From: Saccharina japonica
Taxonomy: Eukaryota > Sar > Phaeophyceae > Laminariales > Laminariaceae
Direction: 5' to 3'
Assembly: GCA_008828725.1 (NCBI GenBank)
Contig: MEHQ01000045.1
Span: forward strand, 272,465-336,464
DNA length: 64,000 nt
Part shown: positions 36,501 through 44,517 of the stretch, in pieces
How the letters are laid out: each line of letters starts with the position of its first letter
Position numbering within the stretch: the first letter of the stretch is position 1
The notes under the pieces: model-generated
The model's input: the letters and a program-made list of their open reading frames with translations, nothing else
Databases searched by the model: none
Told to the model about the DNA's origin: nothing
Made by a program: the position numbers and the translations under genes

Positions 36501-38454
36501 CGGTGGAACTCACAGCTGACGTATTTATATGAATTTTATTGATTGCTAAAATTCGGACATTTTGGGGATGAGGAGCCTCCCGGAAGTCAGTCAACATATC
36601 AGCCAAAACATGCTAACATACGAGTACTACTGTTGTACAGGACACCTGATAGGGAACAGGCTGATAAGATATCCAGGCCGAAGTTTAGGGTAATATAAGA
36701 AATTCAGGAGTCGTTATATTGAAAATATTGTAGGACGCACCCTCTCTCAAATAGGAAATCCAGCCTGGACATATTTCTCGCTTCTTGTTGTTAATAGTTA
36801 GGTGTCCTGTCCTGTACCTGTATCGTACGTAGCCCGCGTGTGTTCTGTTACAGTCCGAAAGTGTCAGGGTCTGGCATATATGTATATATGGAGCTACTGT
36901 TGGGTGGATGGATGAGTGGATAAAAATAATATTCCATGACTTGAGTTGCAGAAGTACCATTCATTGTAGTATATTTTTCGGAGCGATATAACATTATCGG
37001 GCGGGTTGCTCGGGGTGTTTGACATGAAATATTTTTCTGAAAAGAGGAAACCGCTTTTTGTGTCGCCCGCAGCGATTTAAGGCCTGGCCATGGTGGATGT
37101 GGATGGTTGACGACTGCGTACGTAGTAAATAGATCTGTCGATCTTTTTCAAGTTTGGATATGATATTACCTACACCAGTATGTTCCTATTTTTCGAAGAA
37201 TTCCTACCCGTTTGATCAGTTTACTCCTTCGATGGACACGTTTCACTACACCCATCCGTACTAATTCAAGACATTCATAAGTCTTTAACTTTATCAGAAG
37301 GAGTAGCACAGGCAGTCGTTTCTTGATCAACGTGTGCACGTGGCGCAAGGCAAACAGAGTGCCCACGAGACATCATGGCCGTGCTGCTGTCTACATGGTG
37401 TACTCGCTTGTGTCTCCGCTCTGAGAGACAACATATCCGTAGGCATTACTGTACGAGTACCCTTGCCATAATCTTAACACTGTCGAAACTTCCTAGGTAA
37501 ACATTGTCGAATAACGTTACTACTGCAGCAACGATAACTCTAACTGCGTCATTGAAGCATGATGCATAGCGAGCGGTGTCCCAGCTACTGTGTACGGCGC
37601 AGGCGCAACGTGGTCTACGCAATGCTTATCCTGCGGGGTACTCACAACCACACAGTAGTAGAGGCCGTTGATAATACGAAACAACTTGCCGGTGGGCATT
37701 ATACCCCTTGCCACCTTGAACCCGTTGAAACTTCAAAGGAAAACATTGACGAATAACGTCACAATTGCAGCAACCATAACTAACTGCGTCATCGAAGGAT
37801 GACGCATATTGAGCGATGTTCGAGTTGTTACTGCTGTGTACGGCACGCCGAGCGCAACATGGTCTACACAATGCCTATGCGGCGGGGCGCTCACGATCCG
37901 AGTAGTTGAGGCCCCGAAGTGGACGCATGCTACTTACAGTAGGAGGAAGTTCACTATTTTTTGCCTTGCAAGGGTGGTCACTTATTCTTTGAGGAGCTCT
38001 ATACCTCACCCAAAAACGGATTTTGAAGGAAAAAACAAGTGCTATCCGATGAGCAATCAATCCCATGGCTCAAGTATAAAATGAATAATAGGGACAAAAC
38101 GAGAATAAAAAAACCGACGAATTTGGCCTAAGGAGCTCAGTCATCCGGAAAACGTTTGACCAAACGATGCTCCTTCTATCGTACCACGCGTCAGTCATAC
38201 ATACGTACAGTACTTGTGTTCATCGCCATCTCGGGTGTCTCAACGCGTGAAAATTTGAAAATTGTTTGGTTTCCGTTTACGATAGGAAGCAGACATAGAA
38301 GGGTGTTAGACTGTAGGCATAGGTTTCCTTGGTTTCCGTGGTCTTCTGCTTTTGGGAGTTTTATGAGGGATCAACGCTGAAGATCATGCTGCACATTGTC
38401 GGATGGCAAATATAATAATAATAGATTTGTTTCCCAAACAGGTCTCACCTTCAT
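21573..38454 (-). CDS. vHPO: Vanadium-dependent haloperoxidase, copy B (14 exons, complete)
   Basis: Same enzyme as copy A, on the minus strand. Exons in transcript order: 38454-38449 (ATG AAG), 29130-28996, 28374-28210, 27934-27792, 26983-26935, 26733-26640, 26414-26152, 25710-25435, 24860-24753, 24513-24355, 23978-23805, 23288-23178, 22156-21977, 21653-21573 (TGA). The joined frame is open for about 647 residues and exon phases equal those of A and C. The start is chosen because ATGAAG followed by donor GTGAGA is conserved with copy C. Splicing across a 9.3-kb intron 1 gives MKTFVGLTALLAAFPPCLG, a convincing signal peptide. All active-site residues are present: Lys of WYAK, Arg of VLRPEA, PSGHA, and Arg/His of LGRSHLGVH. 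Intron 1 holds the 600-bp tandem element, SINE, F1, F2 and F3 copies; introns 2-13 are comparatively clean, with two F1 elements in intron 12. The gene converges on copy A and diverges from copy C. Confidence 0.92.
22351..22656 (+). mobile_element. F1 MITE in intron 12 of gene B
   Basis: GATACATGCTACGGTAGGAG to GCACCTCTATCGTAGCATGT, with an extra segment near the left end (ACCTCTATACCTCACC) that looks like a piece of a second F1 copy. Confidence 0.75.
22716..22966 (+). mobile_element. F1 MITE in intron 12 of gene B
   Basis: GACGCGTGCTACGGTAGAGG to CTCCTCTATCGTAGCATGCG. A typical full-length copy of 251 bp. Confidence 0.85.
22985..23062 (-). mobile_element. F1 fragment
   Basis: Only one end is kept: ACGTTCCACCGCTACCGTAG followed by CACGCGTC, directly beyond the previous F1 copy. 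Confidence 0.5.
29479..29551 (-). mobile_element. F1 fragment in intron 1 of gene B
   Basis: GTGCTGCGATAGAGGTTCAC followed by the reverse-orientation interior as far as TACCTCAC, then broken off where the next F1 copy begins. Confidence 0.55.
29552..29808 (+). mobile_element. F1 MITE in intron 1 of gene B
   Basis: TTGCTACGATAGAGGTAGTC to GGTGCACCTCTATCTTAGCA. Interior has TGATCGGGCTCCTTAACCC and GGAGCTCCTTAAGTGAGGAG. Confidence 0.8.
29930..30005 (-). mobile_element. F1 fragment in intron 1 of gene B
   Basis: End piece only: GGAGCTCGATCATTCTGAAA to ACCTCTATCCTCGTAGAGCG. Confidence 0.55.
30072..30335 (+). mobile_element. F1 MITE in intron 1 of gene B
   Basis: GTGCTACCATGATAGAGGTT to GTACCTCTACCGTAGGATTG; flanks TATG/TAGG are a plausible decayed duplication. 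Confidence 0.75.
30336..31375. other. Intron 1 of gene B: low-complexity and short repeats
   Basis: A poly-C run at 30542-30554 is followed by a diverged SINE-like patch (CCCACTACGGTTCGTGCC near 30650), then GATCCCACCCGGATCTGATC-type short repeats at 30818-30950. No gene is supported; long frames here read opposite strands of the same repeats. Confidence 0.5.
31376..31568 (+). mobile_element. tRNA-derived SINE, copy 4 (5' truncated)
   Basis: Body and tail: CGACGAGGGAAGGAAAGGCT, CAAGAACCGTAGTGGGGGAG, GATAATAAATGGGATGGACA and a run of about 17 A. The head is missing. Confidence 0.8.
31569..33355. other. Intron 1 of gene B: two small tandem duplications, otherwise featureless
   Basis: GACAAG(T/G)GTCCAACGAAT recurs with a 72-base step (31757, 31829), and GTTAACCGA(A)CACA followed by AGCGTTC/AGCGCTT recurs near 32155 and 32213. 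No coding or RNA feature is recognised. Confidence 0.45.
33356..33840 (-). mobile_element. F1 MITE, reverse, interrupted by F2
   Basis: CATGCTGCGATAGAATTGCA at the left, TACCTCTATCTATCGTATCA at the right. The interior is split by the F2 element at 33561-33767, within a few bases of the site used by F2 at 7513. Confidence 0.75.
33561..33767 (+). mobile_element. F2 MITE nested in F1, TSD TTA
   Basis: GGGCCGGTTTTCACGAGTAT to ACTCGTTAATATGGGCCC with TTA on both sides; inner GGTGCTGGTGCG-like arms present. Confidence 0.85.
34331..34529 (+). mobile_element. F3 MITE in intron 1 of gene B
   Basis: GTACAGCACAGGACACTTAA to TTGTCCTATACTGCTGTACT; interior GGAGTCGTTATCTTGAAATT and CACCCTCTTTCGAGTAAGAA. 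Confidence 0.75.
34556..35114 (+). mobile_element. F1 MITE interrupted by a second F1
   Basis: Outer forward copy: TACGCGTGCTACGATAGAGA at the left, resuming at CAAACGTTTCCGGAATAATC after the insert, and ending GGGGCACCTCTATCGCAGCA. A short TA/GA microsatellite sits near 35040. Confidence 0.8.
34596..34892 (-). mobile_element. F1 MITE nested inside another F1
   Basis: GACGCATCCATGCTACGCTA to TCTCTACCGTACGTAGCACG, then CGTC; flanks AAAT/AAAC. It splits the host F1 in its GCTGAAACGTTT motif. Confidence 0.8.
35197..35821 (+). mobile_element. Inverted-repeat element of about 625 bp, unit 1 of a tandem pair
   Basis: Begins GGCCAAAAACAGGCATACCT and ends with the complementary TACCTGTTTTTGGCC. Terminal arms of about 60 bases include CAAAACAGGTACATACTTAA against its complement. 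The interior has AGCCAATCAGAGGCCCTTCA, a pyrimidine-rich tract, and CGAGCACGAAGAAC. No transposase is seen. Confidence 0.7.
35822..36412 (+). mobile_element. Inverted-repeat element, unit 2 of the tandem pair
   Basis: Repeats unit 1 with an exact 600-base step at CAAAACAGGTACATACTTAA (35232 and 35832) and ends GTACCTGTTTTTGGCC. The right arm of unit 1 doubles as the left border of unit 2. Confidence 0.7.
36630..36819 (+). mobile_element. F3 MITE in intron 1 of gene B
   Basis: TTGTACAGGACACCTGATAG to TTAGGTGTCCTGTCCTGTAC, with AGGAGTCGTTATATTGAAAA and CACCCTCTCTCAAATAGGAA inside. Confidence 0.75.
37460..37915 (+). repeat. Tandem duplication, period about 242 bp
   Basis: The first unit (from CCCTTGCCATAATC, 37460) and the second (from CCCTTGCCACCTTG, 37705) share AACATTG(T/A)CGAATAACGT, TAACTGCGTCAT(T/C)GAAG and CGCAAC(G/A)TGGTCTAC(G/A)CAATGC. 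About 1.8 copies; no coding capacity recognised. Confidence 0.75.
37922..38192 (-). mobile_element. F1 MITE, reverse, in intron 1 of gene B
   Basis: GACGCATGCTACTTACAGTA to CTTCTATCGTACCACGCGTC; flanks AGTG/AGTC. It lies about 250 bases from exon 1 of gene B. Confidence 0.8.
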
Positions 38455-38735
38455 GACGATATCGTCTGTGCGTACGATCTTGATTGCAGCCGATCGCAGT
38501 TAGTTGTAGACGCCGAAATCTCCCTCGAGGTTGTTTTAAACTCTTCCCTGGTAGAAGTTCAGGGAAAGGCGAAGACAAACAGAAGGGTTGGCTGGTGGGA
38601 TGTTGAAGTGACAGGTGGGGGGAAGCTTGTCTTAGCAACGTGAAACACGTACTACGGGTCCTATCTGCTTCTACCAGTCGATAATTCCTGGAAGGTTGGG
38701 TTTAGCGATATGAGCTAAACCGTGTTCCAGGTAAA
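38455..38735 (-). promoter_or_regulatory. Conserved 5' block of gene B (candidate promoter/5' UTR)
   Basis: Minus-strand counterpart of the block before gene C. The 17-base GGAATTATCGACTGGTA lies at 38688-38672, about 218 bases before the gene B ATG, with flanking AACCTTCC and a short shared CGCCTTTCCCTG tract. Together with the gene C block it bounds a head-to-head interval of about 6 kb between the two starts. Confidence 0.5.
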
Positions 38736-41097
38736 TAAGTGTCGAATTCTCATTACATTGTTTTGGAGTATCGTCTACGGTAGTGGTCTAGCATGGACGA
38801 CAGCAACATGCGCACAGCGTTGGCGACGGCTTCAGAAATTTTCCCCGCTCAACATAAAAAGACAGGAATGAAACTATCACTCTACTGGATAGTCGTTGTA
38901 CTACTACTTTACTTCTGCGCTGTACTTGCGGTCTTGTATATACTACGTTTGTTTGCAGTACTGTGCTGTAAGTCCTACCCTATACGTAGTTTGATATTAA
39001 ACTCTGAATACCAGGTCCGCAGTAGTACAGTAGTGGTACCTGGCGTATGAAGTATAATATGGTTCAACGAGAAACTCTATCCGTATTTTCATTTTGGCGT
39101 ACCATTATGCCACGAAAATACTTGTGGCATATCTCGGTATTGCGAGAGGTATATAGCCGCCATTGCGCGTGCAATCGGAAACCAATAGGGACAAATTTAG
39201 TAACGAACCGAGTTTCAGCGACCAACTAACTAACTGCTGTTGTTGACTGATGCTTTGTGAAGTGTACCAAAAGGACTACGTGGCGCGTTGGAAAGGCGGC
39301 TTAGAGTTTATGCGCTCGCACAAGGGCGCACAAAAAAACAAGTTATCGACACAACACACCCCCCCCCCCTATATTGGAGGGAAGAAACCGGACCGTTGTG
39401 ATCCCAGAAAACAATAAGTCAACTTTTTTTTCCCCACCAGCGAAAACAAAATAGGGGGGGTCTCTAAAACCAAGTTATAAAAGGGAACAAAAAACGAAAA
39501 AAAAATGGTTTTCGCTCATTTCGTCCTGTGATCACAGCGATCTGGTTTGTTTTTCATTCTGACCTTCCTACGTGTGTTGTGTCGTTTTCTCTTTTTTTTT
39601 TACGCCCCTGGCTCGCAGCATAATAGTTTCTGCTGCGACTGCTTCAGCGCTTTTTTTCTCAGACAATACCACGTGTTTGTATCATACATACATACCCGGG
39701 GCGCCATCCGAGATTGAGTGTAACGATTTTCAGTTTGTTGTGGTGTTGTCAACCTGTCTAAGGTCCGAGACATCATCAGTTGTAGTCATTTATGGAGATG
39801 TAGAGTCGATTTCGCTTGTCAGATTATGTGATTGGGGGCGGGAAGGTAATGTTTCAGCCAATCTGTAAGTTTTATATGATTTAATGTATAGGAAAAGCCA
39901 AACAGGGGATTCATAAAGCGTATTGTATCGGATATTTATAAGTTATTATTCTCTTTCCATGGTTGAAATTGTTTGGGGCCATTTGGGGGCAATTTGAGGG
40001 ATAGTTTGGCCAAGAAACACCCCCCATCCCCCACCTTCCCCTCTACGGGCGCCCAATCTGACCAGCGGGATCGCACCCACACACCTAGAAGCGTCTATGA
40101 CCAACTTTCCAGAGCTTCGCCAGTTCCGCAACTCTACCAATCCGGCCCGAAACCCATTTTTTTCCCACAAAAGCCCAGGAACCAGAAAACATTTGTGGCA
40201 CGCTGAGTGCGTGTCGTACAGCCACGAAGAAAGTGATTTACTTTGTATCTATTTCTATCCGATCGAGTCGATTCATGCGATGTAGCATGTTTGAGTCGGC
40301 GGTGCTCGGGATGCAATCGGCTCCGGGGAGTACGGTTTGGTCAAAAAGTGGCCTTGAAACGTATCGTTCGAACATCTATACATCACGGAATCGGTGTCTA
40401 CGGCCATTTTAGGGCCCAGAACCGTTCTCCATTTGTTTTGTTTCTACCGACGAAAACTCGGCGTGCTACAAAACATACACTCGTGGGCTAGTTCACGAGA
40501 CAAGCGAAACACTATCAGTTAGTGGCTTCGAAACTTTGCGCCATCTTTTTTTAGACAGCAGAATAAACATTTATTTTGATGTTTGCTCTTTATGGCAATG
40601 TGGAAACAAACTGAGGCCTACTTTTCTTGTATTCTTGTTTTTTGCCCGTAATCTTACAATAATATTGTTGTAAATACAGTACGTCAGATTGTTTTATTTT
40701 TTTTATTATGAATACGTCAGCTGTGCGTTCATCCGATTGAACAGTTGATACTGAACTTTGAGAAATGCGTATATTGTTTGTTATATGTGCTATTTCTTGT
40801 GTTCATGTAGTTACTGCTCAGTTTTATTGAAGCCGTTCGAGTGTGTTTTGTGGTTATATTCCTCGTTAAGGATATAGTTCAATGCCTCTCCCCTGGATGC
40901 TACCCGGGTCAACAAGACAATGTAACAAGGGTGCCCCATTCCATGATCGTTCTTCGAGCTGATACCCTATACCCCGAATAGAAGAGATAGTTATGATATT
41001 TTGGCAAATTAAACGAATAATCTTATACTTATATCTACTTCAAGCGATGATAATGTTGTTTGCAGAGGGTGTAGAATAGGGTGGTTTTGCAACAACT

Positions 41098-41489
41098 TAG
41101 GCGTGCTACGATACAGCTACTACTGTACCTTTTTGTGGCTGAAACATTTTCGGAAGGACGGGGCGCACCCTACCTTAACCCATCCATCCATACAGACCTG
41201 AAAACAAATGTCCCACACTAATTCCAAGTAGTTTGTCCCCTTATTCGTGGGACCAGTTCGTAAGGGGTTGATCCAAATCGTCGGAATTGTATGTTTGTGT
41301 TGGAATATTTCCATTGTATACGTTATTCAGGCCATGGGGTTTGGTCATCGGATCGAAAAATTGTTTCCCTCCGAACTATGTTCGGGTGGAGACATATTTG
41401 AGCTTCTCTATTAATACAGTAGTTGCGTACGAGTATATAGTAGCCCCATGAAAAACATGGTGCACCTCCACCGTATGGTAGCATGCGTC
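41098..41489 (+). mobile_element. F1 MITE carrying a nested F4, TSD AACT
   Basis: GCGTGCTACGATACAGC at the left, ACCTCCACCGTATGGTAGCA at the right, and a perfect AACT duplication. The TTAACCC site is occupied by the F4 at 41179-41267. Confidence 0.85.
41179..41267 (+). mobile_element. F4 MITE nested in F1
   Basis: Bounded by TTAA and TTGA. Contains ATTCCAAGTAGTTTGTCCCC and GGGACCAGTTCGTAAGGGG. Confidence 0.7.
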
Positions 41490-41626
41490 AACTTTGACCT
41501 CAACAGGCAGGCGCACGAACAAGTAATTCATAAAAAAAAGGACCGGTCATTACGTTTGGTAAATGCAGTATATACGAGCAAAAGTAACAGTACATTATCT
41601 ATGTTTCATTAATATACACATTGTCG

Positions 41627-41950
41627 GCCCGGTGGTCTAACTGGTAGCCATGCAGCCTTTTGAGCCGGATGTCGAGGGTTCAATTCTCCCCTTGGAGGTT
41701 TTTGTTCGCAAATGACACCGGCTGTCGAGAGCGCATATTATTACTACGTGGGTAAGCAAACTTCGACGCGAGTTGACGAGGGAAGAAAGTGCTAAAATCT
41801 TCTTGCGATAAAAATGCAAAGCAAGAACCGTAGTGGGGGAGGAGGCAGAGGAGCCTACTTTGTGACCACGGATCTAAATTACGACGAGGGAGGGAGAAAG
41901 ACGGAATTGCGAAGACAATTAATGGGATGGACAAAAACAACGAAAACAAA
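41627..41950 (+). mobile_element. tRNA-derived SINE, copy 5 (full length)
   Basis: Box A TGGTCTAACTGG at 41633-41644 and box B GGTTCAATTCT at 41677-41687 are spaced as in a tRNA. The body has GACGAGGGAAGAAAGTGCTA and the tail GGGATGGACAAAAACAACG. The anticodon-like loop CTTTTGA is compatible with a Gln- or Lys-type tRNA ancestor. Confidence 0.85.
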
Positions 41951-42053
41951 AATATGATATATATGTATGAATACGCATATACACATATGTTGGGCACGGT
42001 CAACTACTGAGGCGACCAACCAATTGCGTAGTAGGTTGCTCGTCGCCTATGGG

Positions 42054-42077
42054 GCTGCTGCTGCTGCTGCTGCTGAT
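42054..42077 (+). repeat. (CTG)8 microsatellite
   Basis: Eight uninterrupted CTG units. The flanks GCTCGTCGCCTATGGGG and ATC(G)TCCAT recur without the CTG run near 44169-44205, so the expansion occurred inside a repeated sequence. Confidence 0.85.
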
Positions 42078-42680
42078 GCTATCGTCCATGCGTGATAGCG
42101 GCAGACAATATTAGCCCGAAAGAAACTTCTGTACCAAGTTTATAGGTTGGTTTCAGCAATACGCAAACCTTTTCACCTTCGGCGAGTATACATTGGAATG
42201 CATACTCGACACGTACTCGTAACTTATCCACATGACTGCCAATCATCACGGGAAACACAGCGGCTATAAATATTCATATATTTATCCGTAACATCAAGGT
42301 AACGTTTACACATATTTTATACTCGAGAGTACTTCGTGAGACGTGGACCATGGTTCGAACATTATCGTTCCTTGAGTAGGCGGCGAAACAATGAAGGCAC
42401 TCCGTACTACAGTGGTAGGATGTAGGGTACTCCTGTAGATGAATCTCGTTTCTCGCGATCATACCATCATACCCCGACATACATATTATACGTTGCTTGA
42501 CTCGTGACAGTTATTAAATGGTGTCAACGGTGATGTTGGGTTAAACCTACTATATATAGATAAGGTCAGTTTCGATCAAATCCTCGATCTCACGGCTGTG
42601 TTTTTGTATTTTTTTACATATAGGCGGATGTGGTTCAGAGAACAAATAAATCTCAATCGGCAAAATAGGTGTGTTCTTAA

Positions 42681-42953
42681 ATCCATTCAGAACAGCAAAA
42701 CGTCTCCATACATTGATTCCGAGTAGTTCGTCCCGAAATATATGGGACCAGTTCTTAACCCATACATATTACTGAAAAAAAATGTCTCAAACGAATTCCA
42801 AGTAGTTTTTCCCCCAATTCGTTGGACCAGTTTTCAAGGGGGTAAGCCTTCTTCGTTTCAGTTTATACCTTAACCCCTTAAGAACTGGTCCCCCGTTTTA
42901 GGGGATAAACTACTTGGAATTAGTGTGGGATAAGTTTTTCAGTTCTGAATGGG
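42681..42953. mobile_element. Cluster of three F4 MITEs
   Basis: Two forward units (42681 to about 42754, and 42759 to about 42842) and one reverse unit (42874-42953). Each is 75-85 bases with CAGAAC(T/A)G or CAGTTC ends, CCAAGTAGTTT and GGACCAGTT motifs. TTAA lies at 42677, 42755 and 42870. Confidence 0.7.
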
Positions 42954-43247
42954 TTCAAGTCTTGATCGAAATTGTTTTTTTCATCAGCTTCCGACACATC
43001 GTTCGTCAACAGGTTTGGGGTACAAAAACGTATTTTTTTCGCGGTGTATTTTGAGAGTTGGGAAGCAACAATATTTGACATTGGCGTTCTTCATCGCAAC
43101 CTCAAAAAACGATGTGGCCGGGCTTTGTATTGTTCTTTCTTTTTTCCGTGTGCCAGTTGAGGTCAATGTTGTTGCCAGAATAATATCTAGCAATTGTGAA
43201 ATTGCAAAACACAAAACATATTGATCCGAAACCAGGCCTCCGCTTAG

Positions 43248-43350
43248 TCACATTGCAATGAAGACCAAAGCATGGATGAAAAAAAACGTTTCCCCGTTTT
43301 TTCACATTGCAATGAATACCAAACCATGGGGGAAAAAACGTTTCCCAAAC
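43248..43350 (+). repeat. Tandem pair, period about 57 bp
   Basis: CACATTGCAATGAA(G/T)ACCAAA followed by CATGG and AAAAAACGTTTCCC occurs twice in a row. Confidence 0.7.
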
Positions 43351-43772
43351 CTCAAAAACAATTCCCAACCCTTCAAAAGTGTCGCAAAGTTCCGAAGCCT
43401 AAACGCTTCTCCTGTTGTCGTTGTCGATGTAACCAGCTCGCACAATAATACGTGTACGTGTTTTCGTTTTAGCTAAACCGCGCTGAAGCGGTTACAGTGA
43501 CAATTATTATTCTAAGAGCACATATCCTCCATTATGCCATCCCAACGTACCATTAACAGTCCATCTCTGGTACTCTGAATGCAGTACAATGTCCCTCAGT
43601 AGAGCGGCTGCTGAAAAACGGCTGCTAGTAGATGTGTTCTATTAGATATCCTATGGCACGCGTAATGTCGGCTATATACCCCCCACAATCGGAGAGATGT
43701 CACAACTATTTTCGTGACATATATCTCCGCCAAAAGAAAACTTCGGATACAGTTACTCGTTAACACATACCG

Positions 43773-43959
43773 GTACAGTACAGGACACCTGATACGAAAC
43801 AGGAAATGTTCGTCCAGGCTGGATTTCTTGTTTGGGAAGAGGGTGCTTTCTACACTAATTTCAAGATAACGACTCTCAAATTTATCATTTTCCTCTAAAT
43901 ATCAGCCTGTCTTTCTTATTAGCTTGTTTCTTAGTAGGTATCCTGTACTGCTGTACTGC
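43773..43959 (-). mobile_element. F3 MITE upstream of gene C
   Basis: GTACAGTACAGGACACCTGA to GGTATCCTGTACTGCTGTAC; the interior is the reverse of the other copies (AACGACTCTCAAATTTATCA). Confidence 0.75.
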
Positions 43960-44007
43960 ATGTGCCAGTTACCACTTTTACTGTGTGTATGCACAGTTTG
44001 GTGCTGA

Positions 44008-44085
44008 AGCATAGCACAACACAACACAACACAGCACAGCACAGCACAGCACAGCACAGCACAGCAGAACAGCAGAACAGCGGAG
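44008..44085 (+). repeat. (ACACA/GCACA)n pentanucleotide microsatellite
   Basis: About four CACAA units, then about eight CAGCA units, then AGAAC variants. It lies about 430 bases before the gene C start codon. Confidence 0.85.
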
Positions 44086-44261
44086 TTACAGGGTACAGGT
44101 AATTTTGTTCCAAATTTGTTATTTTGACGGGGTAAACTGTCGAGGCTGTCAGCCCATGGGTGCTGGGATGCTCGTCGCCTTTGGGGATGTTTCTGTCATC
44201 CATACGAGATAAGTTTACGCACTTACTTGTTGACGTTGTTTGGAACAGTATAACACCGCAA

Positions 44262-44517
44262 CATTTATTCGACCTGTTTAGCGAGCTTCACCAAACTTAA
44301 CTTTCCGGGAATTATCGACTGGTAAAACCATGTGCCAGGTAGGACCCATTTGTTTCCGATTGAAGAGGCACGCTCTCCCTCCCCCCCCTGTATCACACAC
44401 ATCCGCAGCAGGCAGTTTTGCTCTCTGCCTCGCCTTTCCCCTGCTATCGTAAAGAAACGAAGTCCGAAAACCTCAAGGCCAGATCCGGCATCTACTCCGC
44501 ACGCACATACATCAGCA
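44262..44517 (+). promoter_or_regulatory. Conserved 5' block of gene C (candidate promoter/5' UTR)
   Basis: The bases before the gene C ATG align with those before gene B on the other strand, although most intron and intergenic DNA has diverged. The longest identical piece is GGAATTATCGACTGGTA at 44308-44324, about 195 bases before the ATG. Further matches are TAGGACCC, a CTCGCCTTTCCC tract, and AAACCTC..GAT..CGGC(A/G)TCTAC running to the start codon. No TATA box is obvious. Retention of sequence in both copies suggests promoter or leader function, but recent duplication alone could also explain it. Confidence 0.5.

Larger units (their letters stand above)
38736..44261. other. Head-to-head intergenic region between genes B and C
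   Basis: No gene is supported. It holds F1 with nested F4, a SINE, an F4 cluster, an F3 copy, CTG and AGCAC-type microsatellites and a tandem pair near 43248-43345. The stretch 39230-41090 is AT-rich with homopolymer runs and has no recognised feature. Confidence 0.55.
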
